In this document: positions 1-11,263 of the stretch, in pieces
How positions within the stretch are numbered: the first letter of the stretch is position 1
How the letters are laid out: the number at the start of each line of letters is the position of its first letter
From: Anodontia alba
Taxonomy: Eukaryota; Mollusca; Bivalvia; Lucinida; Lucinidae
Length of the DNA: 64,000 nt
Assembly: GCA_964016985.1 (NCBI GenBank)
Contig: OZ024828.1
Location: forward strand, 31,139,129 to 31,203,128
Reading direction: 5' to 3'
The notes under the pieces: model-generated
What the model saw: only the letters and a program-made list of their open reading frames with translations
Told to the model about the DNA's origin: nothing
Databases searched by the model: none
Translations under genes and position numbers: made by a program

Positions 1-675
1 AAACTGGAAATATGTTAGTGTAGAGTCTCTCTCTGCTTTATTTATGTAGGTTAGTATATCGCAGCATGTAATAATTTTGGCTGACGTAGACATGATATTG
101 TATTACCTGTATTGTCAAATATACCGAATGACGGAAGTGTTTTCTTGTAGTCTCCTTAATGATGCTATTATGCCTGCCACTTCTAATTGTAGTTTCATCT
201 TTCTTATAAACAAGTAAAATACAAACTTTTTTCCTCATAATAGGGAAATTTAATGCACATGCGTTATCAGTAGATGATTACGTAAAGTGCACTGTGGTGT
301 ACGACTGCCGAAAGGAAGACGGATGCTGAAGCTTGGTTACATGTTAATAACGTATTGATAACGTATTCCTGCTGTATGTCACCAGGTAGTCAAGTTAGTT
401 AGTTAATTATTTGGACGTAATGTTATTCATATTTCATTTAATGCATTGACTCACATAATGTCACATGATCAGGTTTTAAGTGGCATCAAATAAACCATGT
501 TTTTTTTTCCAATATGATTGCACAATGGCGACGTTATGACGCCAATGACACTGTTCGGCTGTTAATAGGGAAACTGTGTGCAGTTGTTTTCTTGTTTCAA
601 TTTTGGGTCTCAAATCAAATAATGGATGATCAATGATTAAATATAAGTAATAAAAGCAAGTTACTGAGCGTTCAT
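1..675. other. No recognisable gene
   Basis: AT-rich sequence with stops in all frames and only one short open stretch (38-238, minus) that shows no protein-like signal. I see no convincing splice structure, RNA gene or repeat boundary here. Confidence 0.5.
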
Positions 676-953
676 CATCACGAAAACACGCCTATATAAT
701 TTTGACCCCCTTAAACCCCACATTTATATAGTAAAACTGGGGTTTACAGGGGTATACATTATCTTTCTTATTTCAGCTCAATACACAGATTGTGGGTAGT
801 CGTTAGAACCGCCTCGGCGAGGCGGTTTCTAACGAGTACCCACAATCTATGTTTTGAGCAGAAATATAAAAAGTATCAGAATTTTATCTGAAAATTTTCA
901 GTTTTTGAGTGGTGAAATTTCCAATATATTTGAATAGGCATGTTTTCGTAATG
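676..953 (+). mobile_element. Hairpin MITE, family H, copy 1
   Basis: A non-autonomous inverted-repeat element of about 280 bases. The ends are CATCACGAAAACACGCC on the left and, read inward from the right, CATTACGAAAACATGCC. Inside are a half-palindrome (CCCCACATTTATATAG / AACTGGGGTTTACAGGGG) and a long central hairpin at about 781-865 with core TTAGAACCGCCTC / GAGGCGGTTTCTAA. At least eight more full or partial copies lie in this window, which is what defines the ends. There is no coding capacity; movement would need a transposase from elsewhere. Superfamily not assigned. Confidence 0.85.
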
Positions 954-1767
954 TAGAAGTATAAAAACATTGGATCGCGACCAAAGTTTACATGAACTCT
1001 CCTTTGGGATTCAGTTACTTTGCTCGTGATCCGATGTTGCTCATAAAGTATGAACGTAAAAAAATACCTTTATTTATTTAATAACACGAAAACATATAAA
1101 GACATTCCTCAACACTACAATGAAACACATATGAGGTCTCGGGCACAAAGTGAAAGTCAGAAAACATGAAACACCACCAGAACCACGATGAGCTCGACTA
1201 CAGACGAGTAAGCTTAGACTCAAATCTTCTACACAAGGTTTATGATTGGGCCACCATAGAAACTGAGGCCCGCCCTACCGTCATGCAATTAAAGAGGATA
1301 GCAAAGGTGTTTACCTTGACTGGTTAAACAACTAAGTAGCTATTCTGTCGCATAACATTTAAACCATATCCTATGCTTTTATACCGACATCGATTGATAA
1401 TCTTTTGTATTATTTATTGATAAAAAGCAGAAAAAACAACAACAATAAAATAAAAAAAATAACTGCTTACCAACAACTTTCCTGAGTGTAAAGTGAATCA
1501 CCATACATTTAGAAACTAGGATTCAAATAGTTTTTTTGTTAAAATAGTGTTTCCAGTCAAAATTATTTCGGTGTGTTGACAAAAAAATTCAGAAAATATA
1601 TATCGGAGTTTATGATAACGGCAGCCTTGTTTCCGCCTTGGTTTCGAAGTTTAGCTTTTATAGTTTATTACGACCGTTAATGAATGTCTTCACCATGATT
1701 AGCTGCTCTGTCGAATGAATGGTGAGTATGTTCCTGGTCTCAATGGTAATTTTGTTTAGAATTGATT
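954..1767. other. No recognisable gene
   Basis: AT-rich with short A and T runs. I see no open reading frame or repeat boundary that I can support. Confidence 0.5.
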
Positions 1768-1870
1768 GACCGGCGCGAATCACGCCGGTCTCTTAATATA
1801 GCTATGGGAGCTTGTTCGGTGAGCCGTCTCATCTGGATCTATGCTGTTTGCATAAGCCTATTATTATCGC
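1768..1870 (+). repeat. Hairpin plus fragment of the AAACAGTGTAGATC module
   Basis: A perfect 8-bp stem GACCGGCG / CGCCGGTC with a 7-base loop sits at 1768-1790. It is followed by GAGCCGTCTCATCTGGATCT and ATGCTGTTTGC, which match one half of the hairpin module carried by the TTAA-ended MITEs elsewhere in the window (for example 32600-32660). Probably a decayed MITE half. Confidence 0.5.
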
Positions 1871-2888
1871 CTGTGGCAGTTAAAGAATCACATTGTTGTT
1901 CGATTTTACCTGTTTGTTCGATTTTACCTGTTACATTGAAAATTTATTAAACTTTAGTGTACCCTTGTCCCATATCTCTATGTAAACATGAACAAAATTT
2001 GCGCCGGTACTTACACGTTTACGTCTAAATATTTTGTCTTGTTTATCGTTACTACAGCTGGTGTTCGTGCTGTGTGGCGGTCACAAAACGTCTCCCTATA
2101 CTTCACAGATCCGATATGATAGAATTGCTGGAGATGCAAGATGAAGCTATATTATATCTAGTTCCCCTTCTTAGAGAACACATCTTTAATAAGAATGACT
2201 GTAAATAGCCATTTTAAACGTTTTCTGGCTAATGATAGTTGACTGTGAATAGCCAATGTTTAAGTCCCCAAACAGTTTTCCTTCTGACCGTTCCAAAGTG
2301 GTTCCTGTATTGCAGTTCTTCTTTGTTTACGCGTTGATCGTATGTGGCGCTTGTTTTACCATTATTTGTTCCTCATCTCTCCTTCTATTGGTACCTTGGG
2401 TAGGCTATTTATTGCATTTCCTAAGTAACTTTTTGCGAATGTGATCATTGTTCTCAATTCTGATTAGAATACATCTATATTCAAAACGGCTGGTATAAGT
2501 GCCGTATTGTGGCCGTAAAACGTCTTCCAGTACTTCAGTATAGCATTGTCATATTTAGTCCCTTGTGATCATTGTTCCCATTCCGATCCCGGGATTTATG
2601 AACATTTATACGGGGTTACTGATGAAGCCTGTTTTACCAAAACAGCTAGTCAGGTCCAGACATTTGACACTTCAGCTGTTTTCGGATTTGTGAGTATGTT
2701 CACCGTTCTTCAGATTGCTTTTTAATATATTCTAGACAGAAGAAATTACTTTCACCATATTTTTGACAAAATATAATTATATAATTGCAGTCGAACTTTT
2801 TATGGTACGAACAGGAACTTGTTCTAACCATGGGTAGTTCAAGCCACTGAGATTTAGACATAGCGCTAGGTCAAGCGGCAAATAGGGT
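1871..2888. other. No recognisable gene; faint duplicated motif
   Basis: Two related stretches (about 2070-2130 and 2500-2560) share GTGGCSGTMANAAAACGTCT followed by CAGTACTTCA-like sequence, so a diverged repeat is present. The open stretch at 2256-2444 translates to a hydrophobic peptide, but its start resembles the poly-T-ended repeat family at 8280 and I do not call it a gene. Confidence 0.4.
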
Positions 2889-2891
2889 TAC

Positions 2892-3017
2892 TAGAATCGC
2901 CTCGATGAGGCGATTCTAATGACATTACGAAAACATGCCTATATAATTTTGACCCCCTTAAACCCCACTTCTATATAATAAAACAGGGGTATACAGGGGT
3001 ATACCTTATTTTTCTCC
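2892..3017 (+). mobile_element. Chimeric MITE fragment: core hairpin abutting a 5-prime half
   Basis: Bases 2892-2920 are a bare core hairpin (CTAGAATCGCCTCGATGAGG then CGATTCTAAT). Directly after it, at 2923, the left end of MITE family H begins (CATTACGAAAACATGCC) and runs to about 3010, where it breaks off in CTTATTTTTCTCC before reaching its own central hairpin. The order hairpin then left end is the reverse of an intact copy, so this is a rearranged product. At 3015-3060 a piece of another repeat (TCTGATCAGAATCTTCGCTG) follows. Confidence 0.65.
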
Positions 3018-3150
3018 GCAATCTGATCAGAATCTTCGCTGATCGCATGCGCCTTCTAATGCCTCCAGGCTATCCAAAGATTGGTAAATAAGAACCCTTA
3101 TCATATTGGGTGGCTGTACAGGTTGATCTGAGGCTTTGCTCGTTACACAG

Positions 3151-3429
3151 CATTACGAAAACATGCCTATTCGAATACAATGAAAATTTCACCTCCAAAA
3201 ACTGAAAATTTTCAGATAAAAAACTCCGATATTTTTCTTATTTCTGCTCAAAACATAGATTGTGGGTACTCGTTAGAACCGCCTCGATGAGGCGGTTCTA
3301 ATGAGTACCCACAATCTATGTTTTTGAGCAGAAATAAGAAAAATAATGCATACCCCTGTAAACCCCAGTTTTACTATATAAAAGTGGGGTTTAAGGGGGT
3401 CAATATTATATAAGTATGTTTTCGTGATG
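3151..3429 (-). mobile_element. Hairpin MITE, family H, copy in minus orientation
   Basis: Complete copy in reverse orientation: left end CATTACGAAAACATGCC, right end ...TTTTCGTGATG. The central hairpin at about 3250-3335 is nearly perfect, with core TTAGAACCGCCTCGATGAGG and GCGGTTCTAA. The half-palindrome around CCCCAGTTTTACTATA is on the right. It is about the same size as the copy at 676. Confidence 0.85.
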
Positions 3430-3555
3430 GGTCTTACTGTTGGTTTTGTCGTGCGCGGGATCAATTGCAATTACAGAGACTTCTCGTCAGAGAGTATACA
3501 AGTAATTTCAAAAGTAAAGATCCTTCGTTGTTTCCTTACTACCATATGTAAATAA

Positions 3556-3869
3556 ACAAGTCTGCTGCAGTTGTTATTGCCACTTATAGGGGTGAACCAT
3601 ATATAAGCATACAATTAGATACTATTTCGTATGCTTCCGTTCGCGTCCAGGGAATGGGAGGCCGTCTTAAATTACCTGGTGAGAATACTGGTACTATAAT
3701 ATATACACAATTGGTGTCAATAACAGAAATACAATCTGGTATGACCAGTTTGCCAATTATTTCTGTTGTTTGTGCAAAACACAATCGGATATCATTTCGT
3801 GTATACCTCTTCTCTCACCCTTCGTTTCATGGGGAAACACGTTGTCCTAAGCAACAAGCACGGCCTTAA
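3556..3869 (+). CDS. Possible terminal exon, product unknown
   Basis: An open plus-strand frame of about 104 codons runs from just after a stop near 3550 to the TAA at 3867-3869. A plausible acceptor (TTGCCACTTATAG) lies at about 3585. The translation alternates hydrophobic and polar residues (for example SIQLDTISYASVRVQ), as in beta strands, but I recognise no family. The minus strand is also open over 3584-3784, so strand is uncertain. A second reading is possible: ATG at 3829 opens a short frame ending at a good donor, AAAG/GTAAGC (3871), in the same phase as exon 1 of the secreted-protein gene. Weak candidate. Confidence 0.22.
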
Positions 3870-5005
3870 AGGTAAGCAAAATTTGATTTATATACCGTTG
3901 ACCCATTATATCTGAAAGACAAGACAAGCTATACTTTCTGTTTGTATAGGTACTTTGATAAAATATTGTATCTAGGAACAAACTGATTTTATTTATTTAT
4001 TTTTTTTTTTTTTTATTTTATTTTACATATCCTTAGAATGGCCGGGGGAAGCCAAAATGGGGGCGGGGGGCGGGGGGGGGGTGATATTTACCTCTCGAAT
4101 CCAACATAAGCAACTGATAAAAAAACGCCTACTTGAAAACGAAAGTAGATATGCTATTCATCACAATCAAGCACTGCAAAAATTTTAAACTCGCGAAAGG
4201 TCATGGCGCAGGGTCACGGTGGGAAAATGTATGCGCATGGAGATTTTTTTCTTTTGCGATTTGATGCTCCATTTTTCCTCCTTTCTCTCTCTCTTTCCCT
4301 CCCTTTTCTTTCGCCTTTTCGTGTACATTTCGTATGCTAGGCCATTTGAGCCACGCTTGATTGGTGTTGACGGGGCTGCAGTACGAAGGTACAACGGTAA
4401 ACCGAACATTTATGGTCCGAAAATTTGACCTTGTTTTCTTTACTTTGGAAGCCAGTAGCGCCCTTCCTTTTCGTGCTAGAGAGCTGGTGTTCATACTAAT
4501 GTTACCCCGCATACTATCCAATTAAATGGTCTCAGAACTGGAAAATTGTCTGTATTAATCCCGCCGTGAGGGTCGTTCAAAAAGTGTTGGACAACAATTA
4601 CGCATATATACCTACTGCCGGCGAAAGTTATTATCTACATCCTGGAAGTGCTGGCGATAAAGTAAAACAGAAGCGGCTAAGACATTTCGAAAGAAACAGT
4701 ACGGATTTAAGTGAGGGTTGATTACTCAAATAATAATAATAATAACAAATACACCTTCATCAGTTTTAATGTTGACCGTTCCGGAGCTGTATTTCTATTG
4801 CAGTTCCTTTTCGCTTCGTTCGTTCGTTTTATGTTGGTTCGCGTCATTCTGACCTTATAAGGTGCTTTTTGTACGTCTGTTCCGTGATTGGTACGCCAGA
4901 AAACAAACAGGAAATCACAAAGCTTGTTTTTTCTTGTTTACATGGCGGAGAATATTCCAAGTGTATCCAGTACTCTTGTTTACGATTGTACGATCTACGA
5001 GCGTA
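3870..5005. other. No recognisable gene; homopolymer runs
   Basis: Contains a T-rich run (about 3990-4020) and a G-rich run (4059-4081). Short overlapping frames at 4185-4521 lie on both strands and include a CT-rich low-complexity stretch; none looks like a gene. Confidence 0.45.
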
Positions 5006-5227
5006 TTAACCCATTTACGCCGACTTGACTCTTCTACCTGTACTCTTTGGACAGGTCTATTTCCAAAAGTAGGGGTGTCTGGTTAGTTTTTCTACCACAC
5101 TAGAAAATTCTGCATCTAATGCAAACAGTGTAGATCTTGATCAGACGCCACGACCTGCGGCGTCGGATCTGGGTCTACACTGTTTGCCAGTCTCCCTTTT
5201 ATGGAATGCTAAGCATAAATGAGTTAA
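5006..5227. mobile_element. MITE with TTAACCCATTTA ends, family T
   Basis: Inverted ends TTAACCCATTTACGCCGAC on the left and TTAACTCATTTATGCTTAGC read inward from the right. Inside, at about 5118-5190, lies a hairpin module GCAAACAGTGTAGATC ... GGTCTACACTGTTTGC with inner stem GACGCC / GGCGTC. The same module occurs in other TTAA-ended elements at 28248, 32565, 58655 and 61731. The TTAA at both ends may be the target duplication, as in piggyBac- or Kolobok-type elements; that assignment is inference. Confidence 0.65.
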
Positions 5228-6185
5228 ATAAGTTATATTGTCGTAGTGTACAGCATGCTTGAACAAACGCAGAGTGAGGGACTTTAGTGCCAAGGACAGA
5301 TAACACTGACTGGAAGTTTTAAACGTTTCGCACTGCTACAGACCTTGCTAATCATTTCTGGTAAATTTATTGAAGAATTAACAGAAATAATAGAAGTAAC
5401 ACGTCACAATCACGAGCATACACACTTTCTGCCAACCATAGATAACACTGTAATGCACAATCAAACATCACGTAATGATACTTACACAGCACATCACTTT
5501 TTGTAGAATATAAAAATCTGATAACATCTATATAGGTAGTTCGCGTCACAAATGTTGAGAGAGAGACTGACCGATCAACTATCTGACCGACACAATTACT
5601 GGCTCGCTTTCAATCTATATTTGCCTGGTGGAGGTTTAAATAGTCACCATACAAACGAACAGCACCCGAACCATCGTTTTAGACCGGTCAGTATTAAAAT
5701 TTACAGAGAGGTTTAGAATATGAAAATTATAGTTTTAACAAAAATGTTAATACAAAGGAAACTGGAACAAACCATTCAGCTGTGGAATGAAAGGGACTTT
5801 GATGAATAAAAACGAAGCTCCAGTAAGTCAGTTCTCCAATAGCACAAAATGCAAAATGTCATTGACGCACAGTAAACCAAGTGGGACTGAAAATTCTATT
5901 CTGATATGGATGCTGAGGAAGAGCTAACAAACTGTGGCAGACAGCACTTATGTTACAAATCAAACACACTGATAAGTCAACGAACAAGACAATACAAGAG
6001 AGAAAACTTATTCTATTCATAATGGTTATCCTATAACCATGTAAACATAAAAGCTGACCAATCGAACATATCTCAGTCATTTGTATTCAGATAATAGGCT
6101 TACCATGCATATCATGTATAAGTTTGAACAGATATATAAAAAACCACTGTAATCGCTATCTCCAGTTTTGTTTCCAAGCGGGTCT
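5228..6185. other. No recognisable gene
   Basis: AT-rich; two minus-strand open stretches (5367-5549 and 5859-6080) are short, rich in Tyr, Cys and Leu, and show no motif or splice context. Confidence 0.4.
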
Positions 6186-6690
6186 ACCAAATGTATAATT
6201 ATAATTGTCGGGGAGTACACCATGCAAATAGTTTATAACAGGAAAATTACTTAAGAAGCAGGCAAACGTACCAAATGTATAATTATAATTGTCTGGAAGT
6301 ACACCATGCAAATAGTTTATAACTGGAAAATTACTTGAGAAGCAGATATACCAAATGTATAATCGTTTTCGGGAAGTACACCATACAATAGTTTATGACA
6401 GGAAATTTACAAGATAAGCAGACATACCAAAAGTATAACAGTTGTCGCAGAGTACGCCTTGCACATAAGTTATAATTGAAAAATTACTAGAGAAGTGGGC
6501 AAAACAAAACGTACTTTATTATTAATTTTCGAGGAGAGTACTTTACAAAAAGAGAACTACCAAATTTACTAGCGAAGTGGTTAGCATACCAAAACGTATA
6601 GTTTTTGTCGTTTAGTTACTGCACCATACAAATATATTTTACACAAGGTAATTTACTAGAGATTTGGGCATACGAAAAATTACAGTAGTT
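6186..6690 (+). repeat. Minisatellite of about 85-105 bases, about 5-6 diverging units
   Basis: Repeating unit of the form TACCAAATGTATAATTATAA, then TTGTCGGGGAGTACACCATG, CAAATAGTTTATAACAGG and AAAATTACTTGAGAAGCAG. The first three units are close to each other; later ones (from about 6420) decay. The array ends only some 50 bases before exon 1 at 6746, so it would sit in the promoter or in a 5-prime intron. A related fragment (GTCGTTTAGTTACTACACCA) is at about 17570. Confidence 0.75.
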
Positions 6691-6745
6691 GTCTTCATTA
6701 CGCAAGTGTCAGTGTATTCTTTTCATCTGAGTTTCTTTTCAGAGA

Positions 6746-6863
6746 ATGATCCTTACACTTCTTTTCCTTACGTTCGTTCTGTTGGTTACTTGCTGTGTCA
6801 CACCGGCCATAACAAGACCACAACTGGAACTCTACCCAAACAGAAGCGAATGTGAAAGCAAAG
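6746..6863 (+). CDS. Exon 1 of a small secreted-protein gene (start and signal peptide)
   Basis: Encodes residues 1-39 plus the first base of codon 40. It begins MILTLLFLTFVLLVTCCVT, a typical secretion signal: a long hydrophobic core, then TPA as a likely cleavage site. It continues ITRPQLELYPNRSECESK. The exon ends AAAG/GTAACC, a good donor, in phase 1. TTTCTTTTCAG directly before the exon (ending 6742) looks like an acceptor, so an untranslated exon may lie upstream. The phase-1 end matches exon 2, which starts with the two bases GT, giving Gly at the junction. The protein is likely exported; after the signal it keeps a single Cys (residue 36). I do not recognise the family. Expression is not shown by the sequence. 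Confidence 0.62.
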
Positions 6864-7049
6864 GTAACCATACACAGTATATTACGCAGGGTTTTCGGAA
6901 AGTTTCAGGACAAGTGCCGTAATATTTTCATATCTTTATACGCAAATTTCTACATTTGTACCTATATGTTTCATCTATTCATTAAATGTATGCAAACTAA
7001 TATTCTTTCATACAGACGATTAATTCTGTTGATATGGTAACGTCAGGTA
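6864..7049. other. Start of intron 1
   Basis: AT-rich intron sequence following the exon 1 donor. No separate feature is visible before the fold-back element that starts at 7050. Intron 1 as modelled runs to 31182. Confidence 0.45.
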
Positions 7050-8279
7050 TGGTAGGGTGACAATGAGTGAAACTGGCCACTCTTTCTAGGGGTAACCCGG
7101 ACCCCCCCGTACAACAAGATGTGTCATATATCAAAATGTTCCCTATTGTCTGTAGTTTCTGAAACTGCTGGCATAAATTGGCATAAATGATGGCGAGCCG
7201 AGAAATCCAATATGGCCGCCAACATGGCCGCCAAATACTAAAAGTCTGCCATTGAAGCCTAAATTGTCTTCTGGTTGTTCTAGTACGCATACAAAATGTA
7301 TATTTAGATTGGCCTTAACTCATTGCAAGCAAGACTTTTTAGTTAGATACAAAAAGAAGCATAATTTAAAAATTAAAGGCAATTTTAGGGGTCAAAAGGT
7401 CAATATTAGGTCTAAAAATGGTGTACTGAGAGGTAATAGAAGTTCCTTAAAATTACTATAGTGATATTTCTTACTTGAGTTTAATTTAAAAAAAACACAC
7501 CAGGTATCATGGCCTGCTCAAAACTCAGGTTTCAGTATATAATATTAATCTAGTATTAAACAGTAAGCAGTTTTTTACCCCTACCCCCATCATTTGATTT
7601 CATCGCTTCAGAACTGATTCTGGTAAAGACTGATAAACGACAGTAGAAAAAATGATAAAGGCAGGCAGAATGGCAAGCTATTTCATTTATCAACCTCTGT
7701 TTTCCAGGAATGATTCGATTTGCTGCAGAATTTAAGTTTTAATTTACAGACTGAACAATAAATAAGAAATAATGACCCGGATAAAATTAGCTTGACAATA
7801 TTTACTTTGACACCGACAGAACTTGTGGCGGGGAAAATTTGAAACTATGTAAAGTTGTCAATAAATTAATTGAAACTAAATATAGAAATAAAAGGCACTT
7901 GTTATCATACAATATGTACCTATAAATGTTTTCCTCTGAATAGGGTGGCAGGATTACCTCCGGGTATTAGATAATTTTGAAAATTTTATGTCCTATTCCA
8001 TACCTCTGACATGGGACCCCTGAGTTCTAATTTAGTGTCAAAAATCCCGTGGGTGGGCTTCAGAATTTTCACATATTTTCCTAACCCTTACAGAAATGAA
8101 AATGTTGCGGCTTTAAAGTGGCTTTGTAGCTGCAATAAAGCCGCTTTAAAATTTAGTAGACACAACTTCTAGCCAGAAAGTAGCCAATAATAACGGCCAG
8201 TAGATCCATTGCTGCAATATTGCCACAAGTATCAGTCACGACCAGCTATGTCAGCCACTAGTGGCTTCTTTTTTTTAAA

Positions 8280-8601
8280 CCCCCAGTGGTTTGTTCTACC
8301 GACCGTTCTAAGGCGGTGGTCCCGGTGTTAGTCTTACTCTTTGTTGCTTTGTGGTTTATTCTACGAGGCGATTTGTTGTATGTCTTTCCATGTGTCATTT
8401 TGTTCTTGTGTTTTTCAGTCCTTTTAGTATTGCGATTACCTCGCTTGGGGAAGAAAGAGCTAATCTTAGTGCTTTTCGTACGTTTATTCGGTTTGTGCTT
8501 GTTTAGATTTGTCGGTTTCCTCTTCCTCTTTGGGTCTGGGAAGGGCTGCGGTTTGTGATTGTGGCACTCCCTGGACTTTTCTCTTACCTTTTTTTCTAAT
8601 A
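8280..8601 (+). mobile_element. Poly-T-ended repeat, longest-type copy
   Basis: One of five to six copies in the window (8280, 18155, 18999 minus, 30841, 56904). All end at the same point, TTTTCTCTTACC followed by a T run, while the left end varies, so the copies look 5-prime-truncated relative to a fixed 3-prime end. Contains ATTGCGATTACCTCGCTTGG and TTTGTGATTGTGGCACTCCC. The minus strand is open across most copies and translates to a Lys/Gln-rich peptide (for example KRKVQGVPQSQTAALPRHQ in other copies), so it may derive from a coding region of a retroelement read in reverse. Family unknown. Confidence 0.65.
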
Positions 8602-9647
8602 GCCAGAAGCTATCCACAATTCAAACATTATAGTTATGAGACAGAAACAGAGCCACTAGGGGCTTTAATAGCCAGAAGATATCCACAATTTTTAGAAAGT
8701 CATATGTGAAGATACCCGGGCAATGCCACAATTATGAACGCAGCCTTCCTTCCCTAGACTTCAAAAGAAGAAAAGATGAGGAAAAACAATGACAAAGCAA
8801 ATGTTTCCTATGAAACCATCGCTGCATAAACATAGAACTGCAACAGAAGAGCAACCTTGGAACTATCAGTTGAAAAACTACTGTGAGCTTTAACTATTTT
8901 TATGAAAAACCTCATCACAATTGATTCTGATGCAGCCCCAAATTATAAACATAATGCTCGGTTCGCATAGGGGTCCTGTACCGCATCAGTGAAATATCAC
9001 AGTGAAGTACTTATAATCTTAAACACTGTGAAGAAACAAAGCAAAAAGCTCAATGGCAATCTGAACACAAGAATACCACAAACAGGACCACAATTGGCAC
9101 AACCACATACAGACATTCATAGTCAGGTGTCAACCGTCTGAAACAGATTGAGGAGGGAGCTGTCATTGAGACGGAGGACCAACTCACCTTAGTGCAGTTA
9201 AATAGGGAAGCAAAGTTACCTACCATATTTGGTTAACAGCTATGTGTGCAGTTTACTGCATTATATCCCTATATTGTAATTAAATTCAAAGGGATACTTT
9301 GTTGCTGATGAAGCAATGAGTCATCAAGAAAAAAAAGTTGCCTTGCCACTTATACTGTTGAAAGAAAGAATAATGTATTTAAAACCCTGTCTGAACAAAG
9401 CAAATTAGAGAAAGCTGAAGCCAGTTTAAAGAATACTAAAAGGAAAGATTGAAACTGAAAAAATATCTATTTGAATTATCATTTTTGAGGTCACGCTTAA
9501 TAGAAATTAAAAAGAGTAAATGATGTATCAATTGGTAAACATAAGTTTAAAACAATATACATAAAAAGCATAAAATAGATTTGTCCAGGACTGATGTTTA
9601 TTCTAGGGGTTGGATCTTCTGTTAAATGTTATAAGGGCTGAAATCCC
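8602..9647. other. Interior of the fold-back element, no recognisable gene
   Basis: A-rich on the plus strand with many short broken frames. It could be a decayed transposon gene, but no motif is readable. Confidence 0.35.
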
Positions 9648-9908
9648 ATGTCAAAATATGTAAGCTGGAAAAATCCTGAATCAGAAGACTGCAACACAGA
9701 CCTCTCTGACAAGTTCAAAGATTTGGAATCAAGTGATGTCTTGATTTTGCACCAAGCCACAATTATCCTACAAAACAGAATTACAAAAATTGAAGGGCTG
9801 CAGCAGGAGTTCTTTTCACCCAGTGAACTCTCCCATATGATAAAAGAAAAGGAGGTTGTCTATGGGTGGCCTACTGTTTTACATTTAATTTGTAGGCAGC
9901 TCCAGTAG
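9648..9908 (+). CDS. Open frame of 86 codons, unknown, probably transposon-derived
   Basis: Encodes a polar, Glu/Lys/Ser-rich peptide with segments such as SDKFKDLESSDVLILHQAT and SELSHMIKEKEVV. Its composition is more protein-like than its surroundings, and a predicted helix or coiled coil is plausible. It sits between the arms of the 7050-13665 fold-back element and its 3-prime end runs into the first GTAGGCAGCTC motif, so the C-terminus is probably not original. I recognise no family; likely a remnant of an element gene. Confidence 0.25.
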   Translation: MSKYVSWKNPESEDCNTDLSDKFKDLESSDVLILHQATIILQNRITKIEGLQQEFFSPSELSHMIKEKEVVYGWPTVLHLICRQLQ

Positions 9909-10275
9909 GCAAGAGCTGCCTATTTGTTGCCCTTCTTGCTGCCTATGGACAGAACGGGCAACCAGTAGGCAGCTCAGAGTAAGTTTGTTTTGTACAACAG
10001 GCAGAGTAGGCAACTCCAACTTAATGTATGTTTTACATACAGGCAGAGAAGGCAACTCAAACTTATTTAATTTTCTGCAGGAGGCAGAGTAGGTAGCTCT
10101 AACTTTATTTTACTTCTTACAGTACGCAAAGAAGGCAGCTCAAACTTAATTTTCTTTTTCCTGTAGGCAAAGTAGGCAACTCAAGCTTATTTTATTTTCC
10201 GCAGTAGGCAGAGTGGGTAGCTCCAGCTGGGTTTACTTTGTGTAATTATTAGGCACAGTAGGCAGCTCTATCCTT
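9890..10275 (+). repeat. First array of GTAGGCAGCTC units, spaced about 45-55 bases
   Basis: Units share AGGCAGAGTAGGCAACTC followed by an AT-rich spacer (for example CAAACTTATTTAATTTTCTG) and then the next unit. About seven units are visible. The motif also occurs reversed at 9911-9945 (GAGCTGCCTA), so the left edge carries an inverted copy. The block resumes at 11264. Confidence 0.75.
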
Positions 10276-11190
10276 TGTCAGGTGAAATTGGCGGGAAAAT
10301 ATAGCAGCCATTTTGATTGCAAATGTGTATTTAGGATGTTTTAGATTAAACAGAAATTTATTTCAGTGAATGTAAGTAGACTACTTGTTTGTTTATTAGT
10401 GAACATAACTACTATGCTTGTTATAGGTAGAAAAACGTTTAATTTACTTAATTTAATTCAATGCCTTTTTCCTGTTACGTATCAAAGCAAGTTGATGCCA
10501 TAAATATGTAAATCTGGTGTAATACTGACTATACATTAAGATACATAGATCTGCTTGCCTAATACGTGTATATGGAGATTTTCACATGATGGGGTTATGA
10601 TTGTTGCTTGAATTATCAACCTGAGACCCCATTATAAGCCCGAGATCAATTAAGCTTAAGCTTCAGGTCCAATAACGCAGAGGGTTGATATTGATACCAC
10701 TGCTATCAATGCATAACCATAAGGTATCATAGAGATATAACACAGCATCGATTGCTCAGTCGAGCAAATTTGAATTTACTTGTCCATGGTCAAGTGAGTT
10801 CTATTGGAAACATGACTTCGCTTCCCTGGTTTTCAGTCTCTTTCTAAATGGGAGCAACTCTTCTAGGAAGGCATTTGCTCCCTCCGTGAACTTTTTTTTT
10901 TCTGTAAAAAAAAAGAAAAACGCCTAAAGGCATTATGAATGGGTTTTTTAAATAATGAAGAAAGTGAGAGTTGCCTCTCTTGCATGGAAAACACCTACTG
11001 GTCCTTTTCTTCATCCCTACCAAATATGAAAGCAATCCACTGAAGAATAAAGGTAACATAACTTTGAAAAAAGGTTAACCAAAAGGTTAACCTGGGACGA
11101 CTCCCGCCTGCTCACCCGACGCCCACCTACCTGGACATCCTTATTTTAAGGGACAGATTTTTTGAAAAACCCATCCAAATAGCCAATGTA
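10276..11190. other. Spacer between the two motif arrays, no recognisable gene
   Basis: AT-rich. A short fold is visible around 10890-10930 (TTTTTTTTTTCTGTAAAAAA). The minus-strand open stretch 10844-11059 has no motif. Nothing else supportable. Confidence 0.35.
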
Positions 11191-11262
11191 GAGCGTGATT
11201 AGCTAAGTGGTTAGTGCACTTGCCTCTACTGCTAAAGGTACCGAGTTCAATGCCAGCCAATG
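11191..11262 (+). repeat. tRNA-like sequence, SINE head or tRNA pseudogene
   Basis: Contains an A-box-like TTAGCTAAGTGGTTAGTGCA and a B-box-like GAGTTCAATGCC at the normal spacing for a tRNA gene. The acceptor stem does not close, so this is not a working tRNA. It is followed directly by the second GTAGGCAGCTC array. Confidence 0.55.
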
Positions 11263-11263
11263 A

